NCBI RefSeq assembly: GCF_001515305.1 | Contig: NZ_LNQV01000004.1 | Coordinates: forward strand, 80,394-144,393 | Length of the DNA stretch: 64,000 bases | Origin: Aquitalea pelogenes | Lineage (GTDB): Bacteria > Pseudomonadota > Gammaproteobacteria > Burkholderiales > Chromobacteriaceae | Reading direction: 5' to 3' | Shown here: piece after piece, positions 8,887-17,468 of the stretch | Layout: each line of letters starts with the position of its first letter | How positions within the stretch are numbered: position 1 is the stretch's first letter | Notes under the pieces: generated by a model | Databases searched by the model: none | Seen by the model: the letters and a program-made list of their open reading frames with translations, nothing else | What the model was told of the DNA's origin: nothing | Position numbers and translations under genes: made by a program

Positions 8887-10155
8887 TTACACCGCCAGCG
8901 GCTCCAGCTTGCGCAGCCGCAAGGCAATCAGCAGCAGGGCCAGCAAGCCCAGCGCAATCATCGCCGCTACACCATTCCATTTGCCCATGCCCCACAGCAG
9001 GCCGGAGAAGGAACCCACCACACTGGAACCCAGATAATAGGCGGTGAGGTAAAACGCCGAGGCCAGCGCCTTGCCGCGTTGCGCACGACGGCCAATCCAA
9101 CTGCTGGCCACCGAATGGCCACCAAAGAAGCCGAAGGTAAACAAGGCAATGCCCGGCACCATCAGCCACAGCGAATCTGCCAGCGTGCACACCAGCCCGG
9201 CGGCCATCAGCACCACCATCAGCCACAGCATGTTGCGGCGGCCAAAGCGGTCGGCCATGCGCCCTACCCAAGCCGAGGCCCAGATACCCACCATGTACAG
9301 CGAGAACACAAAACCCAGCACGCTGTGGCTCAGGTTGAACGGTGCGGCCAGCAAGCGGAAACCCAGGTAGTTGTACAGGCTGACAAAGCAGCCCATGAAC
9401 AGGAAGGCGGACAGGAACAACCAGGGCAGGCCGCCGTCGGCAAAATGGCTGCCCACATCGCGCCGCAGCTCGGCCAGGTTCAGCGGCACCGGCTTGAAGT
9501 GGCGCGAATCCGGCAGGCTGCGCCAGAACTCGATGGCACCGGCAATCCCCAGCACCGCCAGTGACAGTACTGCGGCACGCCAGCCAAAGTGGTCGGCAAT
9601 CACCGCGGCCAGAAAGCGCCCGCTCATGCCACCCAGCGCATTACCGGCGATATACAAGCCGATGGAATGGCCCAGTGACAAGGGCTCCACTTCTTCGCTC
9701 AGATAGGCCATGGCCACGGCAGGCAAGCCCGCCAGCACCACACCGAAAATGGCACGCAGGTAGAGAAACTGCTGAAAGCCGGGCGCAAAAGCCGCCAGCA
9801 ACATCAGCAGTGCAGCCAGGCTCAGTGCGATATTCATCACCGGCTTGCGCCCCACCTTGTCCGCCAGAAAGCTGGCAGGAATCAGCGCCAGCGCAAGGCC
9901 GGTAGTGGGCACCGACAGCACACTGCTGGCGGCAGCCGGGCTCAGGGCGAAGTCTTGCGCAAACATCGGCATCAGCGGCTGCATGCTGTACAGCATGGAA
10001 AAGGTGCAAAAGCCGCCGACAAACATGGCACGTGCAGTGGCACGAAAGGCGGGCGAACCGGCTTGCAGGCGGGCGCTGGGGGAAATGGTGTTCTCCTGTG
10101 AGGCAGCAGGGCCTGCATGTAGCGTAGCAGCACAGGAAGCAGAATCGGGAGGCAT
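8887..10155 (-). CDS. MFS transporter, YnfM-like
   Basis: Twelve-helix major facilitator of the YnfM/arabinose-efflux type. Motifs: MQPLMPMFAQDF in the first helix, motif A LADKVGRKPVMN, and GMSGRFLAAVIADHFGWRA. Substrate unknown. The start is uncertain. ATG at 10155 has no ribosome site; a longer reading to TTG 10203 is less likely. A very good AGGAG (10093-10097) lies six bases before an ATT codon at 10086, and conservation with YnfM begins just after it, so translation from ATT, or a G-to-T error in an ATG, is possible. Divergent from a LysR gene. Confidence 0.85.
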   Translation of the reverse strand: MPPDSASCAATLHAGPAASQENTISPSARLQAGSPAFRATARAMFVGGFCTFSMLYSMQPLMPMFAQDFALSPAAASSVLSVPTTGLALALIPASFLADKVGRKPVMNIALSLAALLMLLAAFAPGFQQFLYLRAIFGVVLAGLPAVAMAYLSEEVEPLSLGHSIGLYIAGNALGGMSGRFLAAVIADHFGWRAAVLSLAVLGIAGAIEFWRSLPDSRHFKPVPLNLAELRRDVGSHFADGGLPWLFLSAFLFMGCFVSLYNYLGFRLLAAPFNLSHSVLGFVFSLYMVGIWASAWVGRMADRFGRRNMLWLMVVLMAAGLVCTLADSLWLMVPGIALFTFGFFGGHSVASSWIGRRAQRGKALASAFYLTAYYLGSSVVGSFSGLLWGMGKWNGVAAMIALGLLALLLIALRLRKLEPLAV

Positions 10156-10237
10156 GATGAAACCGGTAGCAGTGATACAGGATTCGAGCTTAGTCCTTGA
10201 CAAAACAGCAGTCCAATATATCTTTATTCAATTATTA

Positions 10238-10252
10238 ATACTTTAAAAGTAT
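10238..10252. promoter_or_regulatory. candidate LysR operator
   Basis: Perfect palindrome ATACTTT-A-AAAGTAT ending five bases before the LysR start codon at 10257, in an AT-rich stretch of the divergent gap. Fits LysR T-N11-A symmetry and would allow autorepression. Confidence 0.5.
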
Positions 10253-10256
10253 CAAT

Positions 10257-11153
10257 ATGGAACTGCGCCACCTGCGTTACTTCGTCACCGTTGCCGAAGA
10301 GCTGCACTTCACCCGCGCTGCCGAGCGCCTGCACATCGCCCAGCCGCCCTTGTCCCAGCAAATCCAGGCACTGGAAGCCGAGCTGGGCGTGGCCTTGTTT
10401 CTGCGGGAAAAGCGCAAGGTGGAACTCACCGCCGCCGGTCAGCAATTTCTGCAACGCGCCAGGCGCATTCTGGCCGATACCGAAGAGGCCGCCGAACAGG
10501 CCAGACGCGCCGCGCGCGGTGAGGTGGGCGAGCTGCGCATCGGCTTTACCTCCTCCCTGCCGCTTACCCCCATCCTGCCCGCCGCGCTGCATGCCTATCG
10601 CCAGCACTACCCGGCAGTACGGCTGACCTTGCGCGAAATGTTCACCACCGACCAGTTTTCCGCCTTGCAGCAGCAGGATATCGATGTCGGCTTCGTGCGT
10701 TTCAACGGCCTGTCTCCGGCAGACTGGATAGTGGTACAGGAGCTGCGGCGCGACCCGTTGCTGGTGGTGATCAACAGCAACCACCCGCTGGCAGGTGAGC
10801 CCAGCCTGTCGCTGGGGCAATTGCGCGACGAAGGCATGATCAGCTATCCGCGCAGTGCCGGTACCGGCCTGCATACGGTCATCCGCCAGCTGTGCGAGGC
10901 CAGGGGCTTCGAGCCGCGCATCACCCAGGAAGCGGGCGAGGCCACCACCCAGGTGGGGCTGGTGGCGGCCGGCCTTGGCATCGCCATCCTGCCCTCGCCG
11001 CTGAACTGTGTGCAGCTGCCGGGCGTGCGCTATATCCCGCTGACCGACGAGGGCGCGTATCTGGCCATGGGCATTGCCACCCGCGAGGGCGACAGCTCGC
11101 CGCTGGTGGCCGGCTTTATTACCCACTTGTGGGACGAAATCCCGGCCAACTGA
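10257..11153 (+). CDS. LysR-family transcriptional regulator (BenM/CatM-like branch)
   Basis: 298 residues. Starts MELRHLRYFVTVAEELHFTR, the hallmark of the CatM/BenM/AlsR branch, with HTH AERLHIAQPPLSQQIQALE. Effector domain from about residue 92 (GELRIGFTSS). No strong Shine-Dalgarno; the palindromic operator lies immediately upstream. Probably controls the divergent MFS gene. Effector not predictable. Confidence 0.9.
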   Translation: MELRHLRYFVTVAEELHFTRAAERLHIAQPPLSQQIQALEAELGVALFLREKRKVELTAAGQQFLQRARRILADTEEAAEQARRAARGEVGELRIGFTSSLPLTPILPAALHAYRQHYPAVRLTLREMFTTDQFSALQQQDIDVGFVRFNGLSPADWIVVQELRRDPLLVVINSNHPLAGEPSLSLGQLRDEGMISYPRSAGTGLHTVIRQLCEARGFEPRITQEAGEATTQVGLVAAGLGIAILPSPLNCVQLPGVRYIPLTDEGAYLAMGIATREGDSSPLVAGFITHLWDEIPAN

Positions 11154-11477
11154 TCCCCGGCTGTCGATTTGTTGCATTTTGTCTATCCAGAATTGGCAAA
11201 AATGGCGGATTTTTCATGGCAAGCGCCCGGATTTTCCGCCGACGCTAGCCCATCCCTCATTTGCAGGATGGTCAGCGCCTGATAGCTGCATGACACTGGC
11301 TCCACAATAAGAGCGACTGACAAAAACCCTGCCGCTGCGTTGCTCCGCCTTGCCGTACTGCCTGTACTGCCTGCGTCGGCGCGCCTTGCCACAGGGACGC
11401 TTTGCCATTTTGTCAGCCGCCCTGCAGGACAGACGGCAGGCCACGCAGCCACCGCACGCCATACAGAGGAGAACAAC
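11154..11477. promoter_or_regulatory. intergenic region before LuxR-type gene
   Basis: 324 bases with no gene I can support and no clear terminator or palindrome. It must hold the promoter of the LuxR-type gene at 11478, which has AGGAG seven bases before its ATG. Confidence 0.3.
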
Positions 11478-12455
11478 ATGCAGCAGCCATCAGACCATCA
11501 GCCCGATCTGGCCATGTTCAGCGCCATCTTGCTGGAGATTTATCGCCTGGCGCGCGAGGAGTCGCTGGAGCGCTTTCACCACACCGTGCTGGAGTGCCTG
11601 CGCCCGCAACTGCACTTCGACAAGGCCTGGTGGGGCCGCGCCGCCCAGGCGGCGGATGGCCCGCATGAGCACAGTTCCTTTCTGTTTGGCCTGCCGGACC
11701 ACTACATCGACGACTGGAAATCCATCCGCCAGCACGATGTCACCGTGACGCGCGTGCATGCCCGGCCAGGCCTGGCCGTGGTGGTGGACATGCAGGGCGA
11801 CGATGCACCGCCGCAACTGCAATGGCTGGGCCAGCGCCACGACATTGGTGAATTGCTGTGCGTGATTCACATCGACCCGGTCACCCAGCTGAGCGACCAT
11901 CTGGCGCTGTACCGTCGCCACGGCGCACCACGCTTTACTGCCGCCGACTGCCTGTTGCTGTCCTGCCTGATGCCGCACCTGGCCTCCAGCGTAGCCGTCA
12001 ACCAGATCCGCACCCTGCAGGCGCTGCGCGAAACCATGAGTGGGCCGCGGCTGGCCATGGCAGTGTGCGACCAGCACGGCACCCTGCACTGTGCCGAGCC
12101 CGGCTTTGTCGACCTGCTGCTGACCGAGTGGCCACACTGGACTGGCCCGGCCTTGCCCGCCGGCCTGTCACCGCAAGGACATGACGGTGACAGGCTCAAT
12201 ATCGAGGCGCGCCGCATCAGCGACCTCTACCTGCTGACCGCGCGCTACCGCTGCGCGATGGAGCAGCTTTCCAGCCGCGAAACCGATGTCGCCCGCCTGT
12301 TCGGCGAAGGACTCACCTACAAGGACATCGCACGCAGGCTGGGCATGTCGCCGCATACCGTACGCCATCACATTCGCGCCATCTACGCCAAGCTGGGCAT
12401 CAAGGGCAAGGCAGGCATCGCCCATCTCTTGCACCAGCAAGCGCCATTCGGCTGA
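11478..12455 (+). CDS. LuxR-family transcriptional regulator
   Basis: 325 residues from the ATG with a strong AGGAG. C-terminal LuxR helix-turn-helix (about 258-320): LSSRETDVARLFGEGLTYKDIA, MSPHTVRHHIRAIYAKLGI. The N-terminal 200 residues look like a GAF/PAS-type sensory region (LHFDKAWWGRA, FTAADCLLLSCLMPHLASS) and not like an autoinducer-binding LuxR domain, and there is no response-regulator receiver. It heads a run of four same-strand genes ending in a deacetylase-like amidohydrolase, and is the obvious candidate to control them. Confidence 0.85.
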   Translation: MQQPSDHQPDLAMFSAILLEIYRLAREESLERFHHTVLECLRPQLHFDKAWWGRAAQAADGPHEHSSFLFGLPDHYIDDWKSIRQHDVTVTRVHARPGLAVVVDMQGDDAPPQLQWLGQRHDIGELLCVIHIDPVTQLSDHLALYRRHGAPRFTAADCLLLSCLMPHLASSVAVNQIRTLQALRETMSGPRLAMAVCDQHGTLHCAEPGFVDLLLTEWPHWTGPALPAGLSPQGHDGDRLNIEARRISDLYLLTARYRCAMEQLSSRETDVARLFGEGLTYKDIARRLGMSPHTVRHHIRAIYAKLGIKGKAGIAHLLHQQAPFG

Positions 12456-12578
12456 TCTTTCCAGCCTGCTGATTCCACCCCTACGTCCCTGAAGCTACCG
12501 AAGCTGCCATGGTCCGCCATGGCGGGCAGGGACAGCTGCGTCCAGGTTTTTTCGCCCACCCATCCAAAGGAACAAACC

Positions 12579-13454
12579 ATGACCCCGTTTCGCCCTGTTT
12601 TGACCGTACTGACAGCCAGCCTGCTGCTGATCAGCCTGCCCGGCCATGCCGCCGATACCAATGCCCGCGACTTTTTCAGCGCACCGGTCGGCACCTCGCT
12701 GGGCGTGCTCTACCTGCCCGTCACCTGGGCCGACAGCTTTCACTCCGCCAGCGGCAAGGACCAGCAGGCCCGGCTGAACGTGGAGGCCCTGGCCTGGCGC
12801 CAGCTATGGTTTTCCGATCTCTGCGGCACCCTGTGCACGCCGCAGTTCATCATCCCGGCCGCTCACATCAAAGCCACCCTGCCCGGCAGCCAGACCAGCC
12901 AGCAGGACAGTGGCATCGGCGACCCGCAAGTGGGCGGCACATTGTTCTTCATCAACCAGCCGGACAAGCGCGAGTACAGCGGCCTGCTGACCCTGATCAC
13001 CCTGCCGGCAGGCAGCTACGATGCCAGGCACCCGGATGTTTCCGCCGGAGCAAACCGCTGGGGTGCCACCTTTCTCTACAACTACACCCACGGTGTAGGC
13101 AAAAACTGGGTGCTGGAAGCCTCGCTGGAAGCCCAGTTCTACGGCAACAACGACAACTATCTCGGCAACAGCCTGAAACAGCAGCCCTTGTACCGGCTGC
13201 AGGCCTTTGCTTCCTATGACTTCACGCCGGATACCTACGGCGCGCTACGGCTGTACCACACCCGTGGCGGGGCCTTGCGCCTGAATGGACAGACGCTGTC
13301 CGACACCCGGCAGAACAGCACCCAGCTGGGCGTCGAACTGGGCCACTGGCTCAGCAAGCAAGACCAGCTGATGCTGATGCTGGCGCGCAATGTCCACACC
13401 ACCAACAGCTTTGACAGCAGCCAGGCCATGTTGCGTCTGGTACATGTTTTCTGA
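12579..13454 (+). CDS. exported MetA-pathway-type (Phenol_MetA_deg) outer-membrane protein
   Basis: 291 residues from ATG 12579 (AAAGG upstream). Signal peptide of about 23 residues ending LPGHAA. The rest alternates short beta strands and turns (IPAAHIKATLPGS, GGTLFFINQPD, FLYNYTHGVGKNW, FASYDFTPDTYGALRLYH) and ends in Phe, as in outer-membrane barrels. It resembles the family found with MetA-type phenol degradation operons, whose members are thought to be outer-membrane channels. It precedes an MFS transporter, so a role in getting the same substrate across the outer membrane is inferred. Confidence 0.75.
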   Translation: MTPFRPVLTVLTASLLLISLPGHAADTNARDFFSAPVGTSLGVLYLPVTWADSFHSASGKDQQARLNVEALAWRQLWFSDLCGTLCTPQFIIPAAHIKATLPGSQTSQQDSGIGDPQVGGTLFFINQPDKREYSGLLTLITLPAGSYDARHPDVSAGANRWGATFLYNYTHGVGKNWVLEASLEAQFYGNNDNYLGNSLKQQPLYRLQAFASYDFTPDTYGALRLYHTRGGALRLNGQTLSDTRQNSTQLGVELGHWLSKQDQLMLMLARNVHTTNSFDSSQAMLRLVHVF

Positions 13455-13512
13455 GTTGACCAAGCCGACAAGAACATCCGCCCGACGGATCACCCGCTAC
13501 AGAGGAAAAACC

Positions 13513-14694
13513 ATGAACACGCTATCCAGCGCCAAGCCCGCCTCACCAGCACACCATGCGCGTCCGGCCATGGCCGCCATTGTCGGTTTTGCCGCCATCG
13601 TCCCTGCCGTGCTGATGATGGCCCCCGCCGTCGCCAGCCAGTTGGCCAGCCAGCTGCAACTGGGGCCGGTGGATATCGGCAAGCTGTTCTCCGCCGAACT
13701 GGGTGCCATGAGCCTGGCCACCCTGCCGGCATTTTTCTGGCTGCCGCGCGTCAACTGGCGCAACGCCGCCTGGCTGGCGGTGCTGGTATTCATCGCAGCC
13801 AACCTGCTATCGGCTACTACCGTCAGCTATCCGCTGCTGCTGGGCCTGCGTTTTGTCAGTGCACTGGCCGGAGGCTCGCTGATGATTCTGTGCCTGTCCG
13901 CTGCCGCCACCCTGCCCAACCGCGACCGCGTTTATGGCTTGTGGGTGATGGGCCAGCTGGCCTTGGGGGCCGTAGGGCTGGTGGCGATGCCATCCTTGTT
14001 TGCCCGCTTCGGCATTGCCGCCTGTTATGTGGGGCTGGCCTTGCTGATGGCACTGTGTGCACCGCTGGCACGCTGTTTTCCCCAGCGCCTGCAGGAAGTC
14101 ACGCCAGCGAGCACTGTGTCCATCTCCAGCCCACGCCGGGGGCGTGCTGCACTAGGCATCATCGCCACACTGGCGTTTTACATCAGCCTGAGCGGGGTAT
14201 GGACCTTTGTCGGCCAGATCGCGGTGCAATCCGGCATTGAGCCGCAGCAAAGCGGCAATATCTTCGCCATTGCCACCTTGCTGGGCGTGGCAGGTGCCGG
14301 CAGCGCCTCGCTGATTGGCCGTCGCCTGCCACGCTCCCGACTGCTGCTGGCCGGCTTTGCCATGATGATGGCAGCCATGCTGCTGTTGCTGCATAAGCCG
14401 GCACTGGCGCGCTTTGCCACCGCAGCACTGCTGTTCAAGTTCAGCTGGACCTTCATCCTGCCCTTCATCCTGGCCACGCTGGCCGACATCGACCACAGCG
14501 GCAAGCTGATGAATGCCACCAATCTGGTCATCGGTGGCGGCCTGGCCATCGGCCCCGCGCTGGCCGGTCAGCTGATCGCCGCCAATGGCGGCAGCCTGCA
14601 TGTCTTGCTACTGCTGGCCACCCTGGTAGCCGCCCTGTCGCTGACCTTGTTGCTGGCACTGCAAGCCCCCCGCTCCATTCCTGCCCACGCCTGA
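13513..14694 (+). CDS. MFS transporter
   Basis: 393 residues from ATG 13513 with GAGGAAAAA upstream; about twelve hydrophobic helices (for example MAAIVGFAAIVPAVLMMAPA, then LLLGLRFVSALAGGSLMILC, and FILPFILATLADID). Inner-membrane transporter with no substrate-specific motif I recognise. Lies 58 bases after the outer-membrane protein and 16 bases before the deacetylase start, so part of the same operon. Confidence 0.8.
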   Translation: MNTLSSAKPASPAHHARPAMAAIVGFAAIVPAVLMMAPAVASQLASQLQLGPVDIGKLFSAELGAMSLATLPAFFWLPRVNWRNAAWLAVLVFIAANLLSATTVSYPLLLGLRFVSALAGGSLMILCLSAAATLPNRDRVYGLWVMGQLALGAVGLVAMPSLFARFGIAACYVGLALLMALCAPLARCFPQRLQEVTPASTVSISSPRRGRAALGIIATLAFYISLSGVWTFVGQIAVQSGIEPQQSGNIFAIATLLGVAGAGSASLIGRRLPRSRLLLAGFAMMMAAMLLLLHKPALARFATAALLFKFSWTFILPFILATLADIDHSGKLMNATNLVIGGGLAIGPALAGQLIAANGGSLHVLLLLATLVAALSLTLLLALQAPRSIPAHA

Positions 14695-14728
14695 AACCCA
14701 AGGAGAAGCCATGACATCCGCTACCGCC

Positions 14729-14736
14729 TTTTTTTT
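14729..14736 (+). repeat. T8 homopolymer at a frame break
   Basis: Eight T directly after ATGACATCCGCTACCGCC (ATG 14711, AGGAGAAG upstream). In the ATG 14711 frame translation stops at codon 24; adding one T joins it to the conserved reading frame (FFFDELCMWHSAGLHAL). Confidence 0.7.
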
Positions 14737-14748
14737 GATGAACTGTGC

Positions 14749-15822
14749 ATGTGGCACAGCGCCGGCCTGCATGCACTGACACTGCCGGTGGGAGGCTGGG
14801 TGCAGCCGCCAGCCGCCGCCGGCCATGCCGAATCGCCGGAAACCAAGCGCCGTTTGAAAAACCTGCTGGATGTGGCCGGCATCAGCCGTCAGCTGCGCCA
14901 ATGCACTGCCGGGCCAGCCAGCCGTGAAGACCTGCTGCGGGTACATGGCGCAGCCTATCTGGATGAATTCAACCGCATCAGCGACGCCGGCGGCGGCGAA
15001 CTCGGCCCACAAGCACCGGTCGGGCCGGGCAGCTACAACATTGCCTGCCTGTCTGCCGGCCTTGCCATCGCCGCGGTGGATGCGGTGTGGCGCGGCGAGG
15101 TGGCCAATGCCTATGTGCTGACCCGCCCGCCGGGCCACCACTGCCTGCCGGATGCCGCCATGGGCTTTTGCTTCCTGTCCAATATTGCCGTTGCCATCGA
15201 AGCGGCCAAGGCGCGCTACGGCATAGAACGGGTGGCGGTGCTGGACTGGGACGTGCACCACGGCAACGGCACCCAGGCTATCTACTACCAGCGCCCGGAC
15301 GTCCTCACCATGTCGATTCATCAGGATGGCTGCTTCCCGCCGGGCTACAACGGCAGCGAAGACCGGGGTGAAGGGGCCGGGCTGGGAGCCAATATCAATA
15401 TCCCGCTGTTACCGGGCAGTGGTCACGATGCCTATCTGTACGCCATGCAGCGTATCGTGCTGCCTGCGCTGGAGCGCTATCAGCCGCAGCTGATCATTGT
15501 CGCCTGCGGTTATGACGCCAATGCGGTGGACCCGCTGGCGCGCATGCTGGCCCACAGTGACACCTTCCGCCAGATGACCAGCCTGCTACGCAGCTTTGCC
15601 GGGCAGCACTGCGCCGGCAAGCTGGTGCTGATGCACGAAGGCGGCTACTCCGAAGCCTATGTGCCATTCTGCGGCCTCGCCACCATCGAAGCCCTGTCGG
15701 GCCTTGGCAGCGAAGTAGTCGACCCGCTGCTGGACTTCATCAAGCAGCAGCAGCCCTGCGCGGCCATGCTGCAATTGCAGCACCGCTTGCTGGATGAGAT
15801 GGCCAGCCTGCACGGGCTGTAA
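14749..15822 (+). CDS. class II histone deacetylase-like amidohydrolase (N-terminus frameshifted)
   Basis: Zinc amidohydrolase of the arginase/deacetylase fold, likely cleaving acetyl groups from acetylpolyamines, acetylated lysine or another small amide. 357 residues in frame from ATG 14749. Active-site motifs: RPPGHHCLPDAAMGFC (tandem His), VLDWDVHHGNGTQ (Asp and His zinc ligands), CGYDANAVDP (third ligand) and HEGGYSE. ATG 14749 has no ribosome site; the well-placed start is ATG 14711, separated by a T8 run that shifts the frame. The expected family N-terminus (FFFDE then WHSAGLHALTLPVGGWVQPP) is recovered by one extra T, giving about 370 residues. A sequencing error, phase variation or slippage would all fit. 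Confidence 0.82.
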   Translation: MWHSAGLHALTLPVGGWVQPPAAAGHAESPETKRRLKNLLDVAGISRQLRQCTAGPASREDLLRVHGAAYLDEFNRISDAGGGELGPQAPVGPGSYNIACLSAGLAIAAVDAVWRGEVANAYVLTRPPGHHCLPDAAMGFCFLSNIAVAIEAAKARYGIERVAVLDWDVHHGNGTQAIYYQRPDVLTMSIHQDGCFPPGYNGSEDRGEGAGLGANINIPLLPGSGHDAYLYAMQRIVLPALERYQPQLIIVACGYDANAVDPLARMLAHSDTFRQMTSLLRSFAGQHCAGKLVLMHEGGYSEAYVPFCGLATIEALSGLGSEVVDPLLDFIKQQQPCAAMLQLQHRLLDEMASLHGL

Positions 15823-15835
15823 CAGGCGGAAATGA

Positions 15836-15874
15836 CCATGCACAAGGCCCGCCAATGGCGGGCCTTGTGCATGG
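15836..15874 (+). terminator. long perfect hairpin between convergent genes
   Basis: An 18-base-pair perfect stem (first arm 15836-15853, second 15857-15874) with an AAT loop. No T tract. It lies between the deacetylase and the convergent lipoprotein gene, so a bidirectional terminator is likely. Its inner 27 bases recur at 19316-19342. Confidence 0.65.
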
Positions 15875-15993
15875 CGATGGATGACGCCCTACATGACTAA
15901 ATCAGCAGCAATCCAGGGGCACAACAGGAAAAGGACGTATCCGTTGTACTGCGGCAAGGCTCGTCATGGACTGCCCCATGTCCCGGCACCGGT

Positions 15994-17100
15994 TCAAGCA
16001 TTGGAATGGGTCTTGTCACGGCGCTGCCGGGCTGCAAGCGCTGCTGGGTCAGACGGGGTCAGCAAGGCCGGGCTGCTATTCAGCGTGAAAGGCACTTTGG
16101 CATCCAGATAGCGGGCAAAACGCATGGCGCTGGTGGCAAACACCGCATACACCAATGTTTCATCGTTGTCGGCTGCAATTCCGCTGGGATAGCAGTGATG
16201 CTCCTGATCGCAGCGCCACTGCAAGGGGAGGTCCTGCTCATGTGCATCCTCATAATGCGTGAACAAGGCAGTAATGCGCTGCCTGTTAGCATCAATTTCC
16301 AGGCTGGTCTTGCTCGCATCAACAGGGATGAGTGGCAAATCTGCCTTGCCACCGAAAGCATGATTAAGCATTTCCTGACTCAGGTGAATCACCCGCTTGG
16401 CCTTGATGGCAAAAATCACCGGTAATTGGTGATTGGGCAGGCAGGGCACCGTTGCCAGGCTGCGTTCGTCGCCCTTGTTGTCGCAACGCTTGCTACGCGT
16501 CGCCATCTGCTGCAAGAAGCGACGATAGTCACTGCCCGGTACCAGTTCATAAATGGACGGATCCACGGCCAATAGTGCCTGTATATGGTGGCTAGCCATA
16601 TTGGCTCCACCACTCAGAAACTGCGCTGCATTTTCCAGCTTGATGCCACCAGACTGATCCTGCTGATACAGAAACAGAATGGCTGGTGGCATGTCGGGAC
16701 TTAACCAAGCGTCCAGGGCATCGGGCTTGTCCGGCATAACGACAGTTCCTGAACTGCCTTTTTTGCTGTAGCTGCGCCGAATGACATAGGAGTCAGAATG
16801 GTAGCCCTGTAACAGCTGGCCATCATCCAGCCTGACCCCGCCCTCAAGCGGACGAACCGACTCCAGCTCGCCATCCTCATTGAGTTTGGCATACACAAAT
16901 GGCAGTTCACCCACATCAATATTTACCACACCTCCATTATCAAACAGCATTGAAATAAACGGAATTGCCTGATCGGCATCCGTATATTGACCACTTCCGG
17001 AATGACGAAACGAATCCAGAAAGCCAGTCAGATTGGCACTGGCACAGCCGGCCAGCATTGAGGCGATCACAACAATGGATGCAAAGTCTTTTAATCTCAC
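15994..17100 (-). CDS. lipoprotein of unknown function
   Basis: I place the start at GTG 17100 because AAGGAG lies six bases upstream; this gives 368 residues beginning VRLKDFASIVVIASMLAGCAS, a lipoprotein signal with lipobox LAGC. The reading frame is open further upstream but without a ribosome site. The mature protein has no motif I recognise; it contains four later Cys (KRCDNK, VPCLPN, WRCDQEHHCYP) and is acidic. Predicted to be anchored in a membrane facing the periplasm. Divergent from the flavin oxidase at 17469 across an AT-rich gap. Confidence 0.75.
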   Translation of the reverse strand: MRLKDFASIVVIASMLAGCASANLTGFLDSFRHSGSGQYTDADQAIPFISMLFDNGGVVNIDVGELPFVYAKLNEDGELESVRPLEGGVRLDDGQLLQGYHSDSYVIRRSYSKKGSSGTVVMPDKPDALDAWLSPDMPPAILFLYQQDQSGGIKLENAAQFLSGGANMASHHIQALLAVDPSIYELVPGSDYRRFLQQMATRSKRCDNKGDERSLATVPCLPNHQLPVIFAIKAKRVIHLSQEMLNHAFGGKADLPLIPVDASKTSLEIDANRQRITALFTHYEDAHEQDLPLQWRCDQEHHCYPSGIAADNDETLVYAVFATSAMRFARYLDAKVPFTLNSSPALLTPSDPAALAARQRRDKTHSNA

Positions 17101-17468
17101 GAAACACTCCTTGAACATATTAAATAATACAAATGCGTATTCCGATAGAGAATATCCAGTGCAATACGTTCCATTGAGTGCAATTTCCACAACCACGCCG
17201 ATACCATTCAATTCATTTTCACATGTCATCACATATTGAATATCAGTCACAGTCGCACTGATTTACCGGCAATTTCGGCCTCTAATATAGGCACATGCAT
17301 TTACATGACATACGCCGAAGATACTGAACTAAAGTACAGTTAATAAGAAAAATCCAATATAACTCATTGCTAATTCAATGCAATGACTCAACAATTCATA
17401 CCGCAGGGCAAGAAAATTCTCAGCAATGAGCCGCCTTGCTGTTTGATTAATAACTGATTGGATTCATC
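17101..17468. promoter_or_regulatory. AT-rich divergent promoter region
   Basis: 368 bases, visibly more AT-rich than its surroundings, between the lipoprotein and the flavin oxidase. No gene is convincing in it. It probably holds promoters for both genes; I found no clear paired palindrome. Confidence 0.4.

Noticed and set aside
7280..9271. Very long minus-strand open frame (663 codons) overlapping sdaA
   Set aside because: It is antisense to the clearly coding sdaA and crosses into the MFS gene; composition is a GC-skew shadow (His/Gln/Ala-rich) with no domain.
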